From Verrucomicrobiales bacterium (GTDB lineage: Bacteria; Verrucomicrobiota; Verrucomicrobiae; Limisphaerales; UBA1100): 7,281 nucleotides of DNA. This document shows positions 1-6,811 of this stretch, one piece after another. The translations under genes were made by a program, and so were the position numbers. The notes beneath the pieces are model-generated. The model saw only the letters and a list, made by a program, of their open reading frames with translations, searched no databases and was not told the DNA's origin. Location: assembly GCA_002721895.1 (NCBI GenBank), contig PBLV01000016.1:89010-96290 (forward strand), in the 5' to 3' direction. Position 1 is the first letter of the stretch, and each line of letters opens with the position of its first letter.

Positions 1-3000
1 CTGCAACAGCACATGCGTGAGGTGTTTGCCAATCCCCGCGAAGCGCGTTTGAAAGGCAAGCGAGCACGGGCGCACGTGAAACAACATTTCGGTCAAGAGG
101 CCGTGTCGGCATTGATTCTGGAACGGCTGCGGGCCATCGAGGCCAAGCTCACCGGCACCAAGCCGATCACGGTTCCCCAGCCACTGGAGCCCGGCAAAGC
201 CGAGAGCCGGTTCCAGTTTGCGTTGGAGGGCACATTTCTTGATTACGGCAGCCTTTCGCATGTCAACCGCGCTCTGGCCACCGCGCTGCGTGAGCAACCG
301 GGCATCGACGTGGCTTGCATCCAGAAAACTTTAAACACCGTGCCACCCATGCCCGAGGCATTGGCGGATTTCTCGCGGACACTGGTGGATGAAGCTCCTG
401 CTGGCACGCAAGTGACCGTGCGTCATGGCTGGCCGCCCATCTGGGAAAAGCCGCGTCGTGGCAAGTGGGTGAACATTCAGCCGTGGGAATTTGGCGTGCT
501 GCCTGCGGAATGGGTGCGCCAGCTCGAGAATGTGGATGAGGCTTGGGTGCCCTCCAGTTACGTGCGCAACTGCTATATTGATTCGGGTGTCCCCGCAGAA
601 AAAGTGCAGGTGATCCCCAACGGCATTGATCCAGAAATTTTCCGGCCGGAAGCCCCGACGCTGCCAATCAAAACCGATAAACGTTACAAGTTCCTGTTTG
701 TGGGCGGAACGATCGGGCGCAAAGGGCCGGACATTCTTTTAAACACATACCTCGAAACCTTCACGGCTGCGGACGATGTCTGCCTAGTCATCAAGGATTT
801 CGGGGGGCAAACTTTTTACTCTGGGCAGACCCTTGCCGAAGTCATCGCGCAGGCCCAAGCCAAGCCCAACGCACCAGAAATCGTTTACTTGGACGATGAC
901 CTGCCGCCCGAGCAGGTTGCCGGCCTGTATACTGCCTGCGATTGCCTGGTGCATCCCTATCGTGGGGAGGGCTTTGGGTTGCCGGTGTTGGAGGCGATGG
1001 CCTGTGGTCTGCCGGTCCTTTGCACCGGGGGCGGATCGACTGACGATTTTGCCACCGACCAATATGCCTACCGCATCCCTGCCGTTCGCAAGTCAACCAA
1101 GCCTTGGATTGGCCAGATACTACTGGTCAAGGAAGGCTGGCTGCTGGAGCCGGACAAAGATGCCTTGGCCGACCGCATGCGGTGGGTGTTTAAGCACCGG
1201 GACAAGGCTCGTGCCAAGGGTCAACGGGCTGCCGCCCACGTGCATGCTGAATGGACCTGGGAGCGTGCCGCGGAAAAGGCCATGGCGCGCATTCATGCTC
1301 TGGCTACTCAGGCCGAGCCGTCGGATGCCCTGGAGGGTGCCATCAAGCGCATGCGTGAGAAAACGGAAACCACCCCCACCACCGAGTCGCCCGCGATTGC
1401 CGAGTTGCTCATTGAAACCACCCAGAACGCCATGGCTCACGATTCCAAACCACTCCGCGAAGAGGATGCCCGGAAGGTGGCCCAGCACATCGAGCAAGCC
1501 GAGATTTTCCTGCAGGCCAACAACGCCACCGCCGCGATAGGTGAGTTGGAGCAGGCGCTGGAGTTGGATACGGACAACATCGGGATTCTCTCCATGCTCG
1601 GTTCACTGCGTTATCAGGACAACAATTTTGAAAAAGCGCGCGAACTGTTCCGCCACTTGGTTGAATTGAGCCCGGCGGATTCGCAGGCGTACACGCAACT
1701 GGCCATGACGGCGTTTCAGCTTGAGCGTACGGATGAATTTGAATCGGCGCTTGGTCTCGCGCTGGAGCTGGATCCGGACAACTTGGAGGCTTTGCGGTTT
1801 TTGGCGCGCGTCAATCTGCAGGAGAAACAATACCTCGATGCGGCGATGGGCTACCGGAAAATCATTGAACTGGCGCCCGAAGATACCGCGAGCCTGCTGG
1901 CCCTGGCCATGTGCCTGTTCCAGGGGAGCGAACGGGAGGCAGCGCGGAAGGTATACGAGCGGGTGCTGGAAATAGAGCCCGAGAATGCCATCGCCAAGAA
2001 CAATCTTGCGGCCCTGACCGTGGGCGAGCCCATGGCTTCGCGCGATCTGCCAGTTGCGGTGGAGCGCGCGCTCACCGCCGCGCAAATTGCCATCGAGCAC
2101 AATCGGATGGAGGAAGCGGGCGTGTTGTTGCAGGAGGCCCTGAAGGAGGTTCCTCATAACCCGGTTTTACTGGAGGCCTTGGCCAACCTGTATGTTGCCG
2201 GCGGCCGGTATGTGAAAGCCAAGCCATTTGCACTGCGGGCAGCAGAGGTCAATGCGGACACAACACTCAACTGGATTCGCCTGGGCCTCATTGCCTACAA
2301 GCAGAACGACATCGAGCTGTTCGAGCATGCCTTGAAAAAGGCGCTGGCGCTCGAGCCACAAAATCCGGAGGCGTTGCGTCTTCTGGGGCACGCAAATTTA
2401 AACGTGGGCAACCACGCCGGCGCCGTCCGGTTGTACCAACAAATCCTTGAGCAAATTCCAGAGGATATCGAGGTGCTTCAGGCGTTGGGCGTTTGCCAAC
2501 ATCATTTGGGCGAGGAAGCGGAATCGAAGGCGACCTTTGCCAAGGTGCTGGAATTGGATCCCAAGAATCAGGTCGCCTCCCAAAACCTTGCCGCGAGTCA
2601 ATCCAGCGGCAAGGCCCGGGCCAATGTCGGCAACGGCAAATCCGAGCGTGAAGTGATCGCTAAGTCCATTGAGCAAAAGGAACAAACCCAGGAAATCATG
2701 AATCCCACCCTAGAGCTTCCGTCGGAAACACGTACCCAGGCGCGGGTTTTCTCAAACGGCAACTTGCGAGTTATTGACCTGCCGGAAGTTACCCGGCTGG
2801 GTAGTCTGGATCGGGCCGCCGAACTGGCCCGCGCCGGCCAGCATGCCGAAGCTGTACAGGCCTGCTTGGAGTCCATGGAGACGCGCCCATTTCATCCGGA
2901 GGCGTGGCTTTACATGGCACAGATTGCCGTGGATGCGGAGGATTATTCGTTTGCCCGGAAGGCAGCCGACCGCGCGTTGGCGCTGGCTCCCGACTGGCGC

Positions 3001-4689
3001 AAGGCGCGCATGATGGACAATCTCCTGAAAGCCGCCGCAGAACTGACGGTTACGGAAATCGAGTGGCCGATCTTGCCCACGGAAATCAACTCCCAGCGTT
3101 TGACCGTTTGCATGATCGCGAAGAACGAAGAGGAGTTCATTGGCCAGGCGCTTGAGTCGGTGCGCGATATTGCCGACCAGATCATCGTCGTCGACACGGG
3201 CTCCGAGGATCGCACCATTGAAATCGCCCGCGAACACGGAGCGGAAGTGCATGAATTCACATGGAACGACCACTTCGCCGACGCTCGCAACCATGCGTTG
3301 CAGTTTGTGCGTGGTGATTGGGTTTTGATTTTGGACGCGGACGAGGAGTTGATGGCTGGTACGCGGGAGGATCTGCGGATGGACATGAAGGATGCCTCCG
3401 CTTTAGGGCTGCGCATTCCACTGATCAATCGCCAAACCGCCGAGGGTGGGGCTAGCTTTGTGCCACGCCTTTTCCGCAATGCCCCGGGCCTTTGCTTCCT
3501 GGGTCGCGTGCATGAGCAGATTTTTTCCAGTGTCATCAATACCTCGCGCCGCTGGGGCATGGAGGTGGGCCTCGGCCAAGCCACGTTGATGCATCACGGT
3601 TATGCGCCCGAGGTCAAGGCCGCCAAGGACAAGGTGGCCCGAAACCTGCGCCTGCTGGAACTGGCCCTTGAGGAAATGCCCGGCGAACCGGCGTTACTGA
3701 TGAATTATGGCCTCGACCTGTACAACAACGGCGAGGTGGAAAAGGCGTTGGAACAATTGCAGCGCGCCGCGGAGGTTATGCAGCAGATGGACGCCAAGTC
3801 CGTGCTGCCGGAAGTGCGTGAACGCCTCGTGAACACCTACGCCTCCATTCTTCTCCAAGCCGAGGAGCATGAGACGCTGATCGACTTTGCCCAGAGCCGG
3901 CTGGCCCAAGCCAGTGGTCCGACGGCTTCCCTGCATTACCTGTACGGGCTGGCGCTTTTAAAGCAGGACCGCACCACGGAGGCAATCACCGCGCTGCAGG
4001 ATTGCCTTACCAAGGCCGAGGCACCGACCATGGCCCCGGGTTGTCCCGGTGCGTACAAGGCCGCCCCGCATCACCTGCTGGCTGGTTGCCTGGCACGAGA
4101 TGGCCGGGCTGAGGAGGCCGAGGAGCAGTACTGCCATGCGCTCACCAAGGAGCCGGCTCATCCCGGCATACGTTTCGATTACGCTACTTTCCTTACCGCG
4201 CAGAGTCGCGCACAGGAGGCGATTCAGCTTCTGCACGAGCGTCTGGAGGAAAATTCCGACGAGCGCCTTTGGACTCTGGGCTGCAGCATTGTCAATGGGC
4301 ACTTGGGTGATCTTGGCATCGCCAATGAGTGGACGGAATTGGCCACGCTGCATTTCCCGGACAACGAGGAGATTTTAAAGCACCGCGCCATTGCGCTCCT
4401 GACGGCCGGCCGGTTTGAGGATGCGCTCGCGCTTTTCGAGAAGGCACCGTCGGATGACGACATCACTACCGCCGCAATTTATCTCTGCCGCTTGGCGGAT
4501 GGAAAGGCCGGGCAGCTCGCCACGCCCAAGAATGAACTGGCGGTCAGCAAATACCTGACCGATTGGTATCGCCGCCTGCTGGTGCATGATAATGAGGCCG
4601 CCGCGGATCGGATTGCTGCTCGTCTCGATGCCGTTGAAACCCTGCTGCCGACCGCCGGCAAGGTTTTGCGTCAGGCCGTGGCCGCGTAG
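1..4689 (+). CDS. Giant multi-domain glycosyltransferase (GT4-like, GT4-like, TPR, GT2, TPR), 5' end cut by window edge
   Basis: The reading frame is open from base 1, so the ATG at 13 is not trusted as the start; 1562 residues are visible. Residues below are counted from that ATG. Residues 1-50 match the last helices of a GT-B glycosyltransferase. Residues about 66-435 are a complete GT4-like domain: the acceptor-side motif QPWEFG (156-161), PNGID (202-206), FVGG..GRKG (229-238) and the nucleotide-sugar E-x7-E signature GEGFGLPVLEA (E319, E327). A Thr/Pro/Glu-rich linker follows. TPR blocks lie at about 489-670, 687-862 and 932-1000, with typical ALELDPDN-type helix ends. A GT2 domain (about 1029-1200) shows MIAKNEE (1034-1040), VVDTGSEDRT (1059-1068), the metal-binding DAD (1108-1110), GRVHEQ (1164-1169) and HHGY (1194-1197). 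Degenerate TPRs fill about 1203-1540. No signal peptide or membrane segment is seen in the visible part, so it is probably cytosolic. GT4 enzymes are normally retaining and GT2 inverting; donors and acceptors cannot be read here. The role in surface-glycan or glycoconjugate synthesis is inferred. Confidence 0.93.
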   Translation: MQQHMREVFANPREARLKGKRARAHVKQHFGQEAVSALILERLRAIEAKLTGTKPITVPQPLEPGKAESRFQFALEGTFLDYGSLSHVNRALATALREQPGIDVACIQKTLNTVPPMPEALADFSRTLVDEAPAGTQVTVRHGWPPIWEKPRRGKWVNIQPWEFGVLPAEWVRQLENVDEAWVPSSYVRNCYIDSGVPAEKVQVIPNGIDPEIFRPEAPTLPIKTDKRYKFLFVGGTIGRKGPDILLNTYLETFTAADDVCLVIKDFGGQTFYSGQTLAEVIAQAQAKPNAPEIVYLDDDLPPEQVAGLYTACDCLVHPYRGEGFGLPVLEAMACGLPVLCTGGGSTDDFATDQYAYRIPAVRKSTKPWIGQILLVKEGWLLEPDKDALADRMRWVFKHRDKARAKGQRAAAHVHAEWTWERAAEKAMARIHALATQAEPSDALEGAIKRMREKTETTPTTESPAIAELLIETTQNAMAHDSKPLREEDARKVAQHIEQAEIFLQANNATAAIGELEQALELDTDNIGILSMLGSLRYQDNNFEKARELFRHLVELSPADSQAYTQLAMTAFQLERTDEFESALGLALELDPDNLEALRFLARVNLQEKQYLDAAMGYRKIIELAPEDTASLLALAMCLFQGSEREAARKVYERVLEIEPENAIAKNNLAALTVGEPMASRDLPVAVERALTAAQIAIEHNRMEEAGVLLQEALKEVPHNPVLLEALANLYVAGGRYVKAKPFALRAAEVNADTTLNWIRLGLIAYKQNDIELFEHALKKALALEPQNPEALRLLGHANLNVGNHAGAVRLYQQILEQIPEDIEVLQALGVCQHHLGEEAESKATFAKVLELDPKNQVASQNLAASQSSGKARANVGNGKSEREVIAKSIEQKEQTQEIMNPTLELPSETRTQARVFSNGNLRVIDLPEVTRLGSLDRAAELARAGQHAEAVQACLESMETRPFHPEAWLYMAQIAVDAEDYSFARKAADRALALAPDWRKARMMDNLLKAAAELTVTEIEWPILPTEINSQRLTVCMIAKNEEEFIGQALESVRDIADQIIVVDTGSEDRTIEIAREHGAEVHEFTWNDHFADARNHALQFVRGDWVLILDADEELMAGTREDLRMDMKDASALGLRIPLINRQTAEGGASFVPRLFRNAPGLCFLGRVHEQIFSSVINTSRRWGMEVGLGQATLMHHGYAPEVKAAKDKVARNLRLLELALEEMPGEPALLMNYGLDLYNNGEVEKALEQLQRAAEVMQQMDAKSVLPEVRERLVNTYASILLQAEEHETLIDFAQSRLAQASGPTASLHYLYGLALLKQDRTTEAITALQDCLTKAEAPTMAPGCPGAYKAAPHHLLAGCLARDGRAEEAEEQYCHALTKEPAHPGIRFDYATFLTAQSRAQEAIQLLHERLEENSDERLWTLGCSIVNGHLGDLGIANEWTELATLHFPDNEEILKHRAIALLTAGRFEDALALFEKAPSDDDITTAAIYLCRLADGKAGQLATPKNELAVSKYLTDWYRRLLVHDNEAAADRIAARLDAVETLLPTAGKVLRQAVAA

Positions 4690-4700
4690 TACAAACGCGC

Positions 4701-5243
4701 GTGTCCGGCGAACGCATTCGCTGCTTTGTGGCTCTGGATTTGCCCGGCGCGTTTCGTGATGAGGCGGCGCGCGTTCAGGCGGCCCTGCGCGAGCGGGATC
4801 TCTTCCATGGTCGCTACACCGCGCGGACGAACATTCATTTGACCCTTAAATTTCTTGGCGAGCTGACACCGGGCCAAGTAAAGCAGGCGGTTGTGGTGCT
4901 TCGAGGGATAAGATTCCCTGTCTGCGAGGTGCGGCTGGGTGGTGCGGGCATGTTTGCGCCGCGGATCATCTGGCTGAAAGTGATCGGGGCGGATTCCTTT
5001 CAAGCCAGGGTGGATTCCGAATTGGCCGAATGGTTCGAGCCCGAGGCGCGTTTCATGGGGCATCTCACGATTGCCAGAATCAAGTCGGCCCGTGATCCCG
5101 TGGCATTGGCTTCCGCTGTCGAGGGGCTTGAAATTGCTCCCTTGACCGGCCCGTCCAATTCCTTCTCCCTTTTTCGCTCTGTCCTGAATCCGGAAGGCCC
5201 GAGGTACGAATTGTTGGAACGGTTTGAATTTTGTCATGACTGA
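4701..5243 (+). CDS. thpR: RNA 2',3'-cyclic phosphodiesterase (LigT/ThpR family)
   Basis: This 180-residue protein has the usual length of the 2H phosphoesterase family, which hydrolyses 2',3'-cyclic phosphate RNA ends to 2'-phosphates and was first described through reversible 2'-5' tRNA-half ligation. Both catalytic HxTx motifs are visible: HLTL at 46-49, followed by the family-typical KFLGEL, and HLTI at 121-124, followed by ARIK. The N-terminus IRCFVALDLP is the classic first strand, and only the GTG at 4701 keeps it; a clear ribosome binding site is lacking. A Gly precedes the second His where Pro is common. The gene begins 11 bases after the stop of the glycosyltransferase gene and its last 8 bases overlap the next gene, so co-transcription is likely. 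Its link to glycosylation is probably only positional. Confidence 0.93.
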   Translation: MSGERIRCFVALDLPGAFRDEAARVQAALRERDLFHGRYTARTNIHLTLKFLGELTPGQVKQAVVVLRGIRFPVCEVRLGGAGMFAPRIIWLKVIGADSFQARVDSELAEWFEPEARFMGHLTIARIKSARDPVALASAVEGLEIAPLTGPSNSFSLFRSVLNPEGPRYELLERFEFCHD

Positions 5244-5658
5244 GCGCCTTTATTTTGCCTATGGATCAAACCTCGACCCACGGCAAATGACTGAGCGCTG
5301 TCCCGGGGCAAAGCCGATGGGCGCGGCCACCTTGGAGGGTTGGCGGTTTCTCATCAATCGACGCGGCTACGCTACCGTGACACCGGAGCCGGACTCAGTG
5401 GTGCAGGGAGGCTTATGGGTTTTAACGCCGGCGCATGAGGTAGAACTGGACGAGTACGAGGGAGTGGCGGGAGGCCATTACACCAAGGAACAACTGGAGG
5501 TGATCCATGCCAGTGCCCGGTCCAAGGCATTGGTCTATGTGGATCCCGTGAGCGAGCCGGGCCGGCCTTGGCCGGGTTACATGGAGGGCGTTTTGCACGG
5601 GGCGGCCCACTTTGATTTACCCAATGAGTACCTGGCGGAATTGAAGACCTGGCAATAG
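5236..5658 (+). CDS. Gamma-glutamylcyclotransferase/AIG2-like protein
   Basis: This 140-residue protein has the fold signature of the gamma-glutamylcyclotransferase-like family: an N-terminal strand with YGSNL (residues 9-13), which forms the substrate-binding loop, and ELDEYEG (70-76), whose Glu75 is at the position of the catalytic acid/base that helps release 5-oxoproline from gamma-glutamyl amines. Length fits the small AIG2-like branch. A TTG at 5224 would add four residues, but the ATG at 5236 places the family motif at the usual distance from the N-terminus. It overlaps the thpR end (TGA 5241-5243) by 8 bases, which suggests translational coupling. No membrane segment or signal is present, so the protein is cytosolic. 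The exact substrate (gamma-glutamyl amino acid, gamma-glutamylamine or a biosynthetic gamma-glutamyl intermediate) cannot be decided from sequence, so no gene symbol is given. Confidence 0.88.
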   Translation: MTERLYFAYGSNLDPRQMTERCPGAKPMGAATLEGWRFLINRRGYATVTPEPDSVVQGGLWVLTPAHEVELDEYEGVAGGHYTKEQLEVIHASARSKALVYVDPVSEPGRPWPGYMEGVLHGAAHFDLPNEYLAELKTWQ

Positions 5659-5659
5659 C

Positions 5660-6730
5660 CTATTCGTCCACGCGCAGGCTGTCGCCGCGGCCCTCGATGA
5701 CAATCTTGCCAAACTCGCGAACCTTAAACGTCCATGCCTTGTGGCCGCTCATGGTGAAAGTCTCCTCAATGACACTGCTCATGTCCGGCGACGCGGCGCT
5801 GTTGAGTTTGCGGCACCGCCACACCATCTTGTTGTTGTCTGGGTCCCACCGGCCGACGTAGTGGTCCACTCCCCCGTTGGCGCCAAAATATGCGTAGCGG
5901 TAAACCTTCACCTCGCTGTCGTAAGTCTTCACCCAAAGCACGGGCGCGCCCTCGCTGTCGCCCGAGGTCACCACGCCCTCATACACGAGGCAGTTGCCGC
6001 CTGCTGCCCAACGGGCGCGGCCTTTCATGCGCATTCCCCCGCCTTCCTCGCCGTAAAACTGTCGCTCCGTCCAGGTTCCATCCTCGCCAAGAAGCTTCAG
6101 TTCCTCACGGGCCGGCTTGCCAAATTCGCTGGGCGACGGCCCGGCCCGGTCCCCTTGGCGCGCACAGTCGACCTGCACTTCCTTTAACACCGTGGCAAAG
6201 GTGCGCCACTCCCAGTTCAGGCGCTTGCGGTTGGGCGCGGGGATAATCTCCTGAAAATCCACGCTCATCTTGAGGGAGTTGGTCGCCGGATGCGTGATTT
6301 CCCACTGCATGGTGCGATCCATCGCTGACCAGTCCCCCTCAAACGTCACGATTCGGCCGGTATCCGTCACCAACAGGTAGCTGTGCTTTTTGGCCGTCTC
6401 ATTCCAACCGCGCACGGCCAGTTCATTGTCCTCGCCGTTTTCAACCGTGTATCGCGTCTCCTGCATCAACGCGCGGCCGCCAAAAGTGAAATAGGAATGA
6501 TCTTCAGCCGTGAAATCCAGGGTTTTGTTCGATTCCGGATACACGTATCGACCACTCTGGGTCCAGACACCGGGTTGCTCATAGACACCCAATTCCGGCA
6601 AGGCCGCCTCAGTGGCCCGTGGTGGCAGCGGGGGCTCGGCATTTTGGATTTGCCACACCATCGCCGTGCCCACACCCAAGCCCACCACGGCCAAGCCAAT
6701 CACCAGCCCCAGTCTTTCCCCCTTCCTCAT
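5660..6730 (-). CDS. Membrane-anchored protein of unknown function with a tandemly duplicated domain
   Basis: The product is 356 residues from the ATG at 6730-6728. It opens with a charged MRKGER followed by a hydrophobic Gly/Val-rich stretch (about 7-26) with no lipobox Cys, best read as an uncleaved signal anchor, so the bulk would lie in the periplasm or outside the cell. The rest is rich in aromatic residues and alternating strands and contains two copies of one unit. Copy 1 has GVWT (54-57), GGRALMQE (84-91) and GDWSAMDRTMQWE (132-144). Copy 2 has GTWT (218-221), GGNCLVYE (244-251) and GRWDPDNNKMVWR (293-305). The GG-x-x-L...W order recalls DUF1579-type beta-barrel proteins, but this is only a resemblance. 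The frame stays open upstream across the divergent gene; the ATG at 6730 is chosen because the anchor begins there and coding on the other strand starts at 6812. The stop lies one base from the convergent gene. Confidence 0.8.
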   Translation of the reverse strand: MRKGERLGLVIGLAVVGLGVGTAMVWQIQNAEPPLPPRATEAALPELGVYEQPGVWTQSGRYVYPESNKTLDFTAEDHSYFTFGGRALMQETRYTVENGEDNELAVRGWNETAKKHSYLLVTDTGRIVTFEGDWSAMDRTMQWEITHPATNSLKMSVDFQEIIPAPNRKRLNWEWRTFATVLKEVQVDCARQGDRAGPSPSEFGKPAREELKLLGEDGTWTERQFYGEEGGGMRMKGRARWAAGGNCLVYEGVVTSGDSEGAPVLWVKTYDSEVKVYRYAYFGANGGVDHYVGRWDPDNNKMVWRCRKLNSAASPDMSSVIEETFTMSGHKAWTFKVREFGKIVIEGRGDSLRVDE

Positions 6731-6811
6731 CCCGCAGGCTACCCTGCCCGCCACCCCTTCGCCCAAGAAAACATCTTCACCACATGTGAAAAGCCGCGTT
6801 AACCTCCGCGC
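6731..6811. promoter_or_regulatory. Divergent intergenic region that must hold the promoters of both flanking genes
   Basis: These 81 bases separate the start codons of the minus-strand membrane-anchored gene and the plus-strand Sel1 gene. By position the region, possibly with the first codons of each gene, must hold both promoters. I could not find a convincing -35/-10 pair on either strand, so promoter positions are not given. The middle is relatively AT-richer (about 6764-6793) than its flanks, which is the most likely place for polymerase or regulator contact. Confidence 0.5.
6776..6790. promoter_or_regulatory. Candidate operator: short inverted repeat TTCAC-N5-GTGAA
   Basis: Arms TTCAC (6776-6780) and GTGAA (6786-6790) are perfect reverse complements across 5 bases. 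The 8-base palindrome CACATGTG (6781-6788) lies inside and in a different register. The site falls near the middle of the divergent spacer, 22 bases before the plus-strand start. A symmetric site here could bind a dimeric regulator, but a repeat this short can arise by chance. Confidence 0.25.

Noticed and set aside
833..1540. Long plus-strand frame (235 codons) inside the glycosyltransferase gene.
   Set aside because: Trp/Pro/Arg-rich composition typical of an out-of-frame shadow in high-GC DNA; the other frame has clear GT4 motifs here.
1603..3584. Several minus-strand open frames of 180-213 codons opposite the TPR and GT2 regions.
   Set aside because: They lie opposite well-supported TPR and GT2 coding sequence and show no domain, signal or sensible composition.
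5224..5235. TTG at 5224 as the start of the GGCT-like gene.
   Set aside because: The ATG at 5236 is a stronger start and gives the normal short distance to YGSNL.
4671..5237. Minus-strand 188-codon frame opposite thpR.
   Set aside because: thpR has both HxTx motifs and full family length; the antisense frame has no recognisable feature.
5562..5575. Inverted repeat CCGGCC-TT-GGCCGG that might form a hairpin.
   Set aside because: It lies inside the GGCT-like coding sequence, has a 2-base loop and no U tract, and fits ordinary GC-rich codons.
5741..6246. Plus-strand open frames opposite the membrane-anchored gene.
   Set aside because: The minus strand gives an anchor plus a duplicated domain, whereas the plus frames are His/Arg/Pro-rich shadows.
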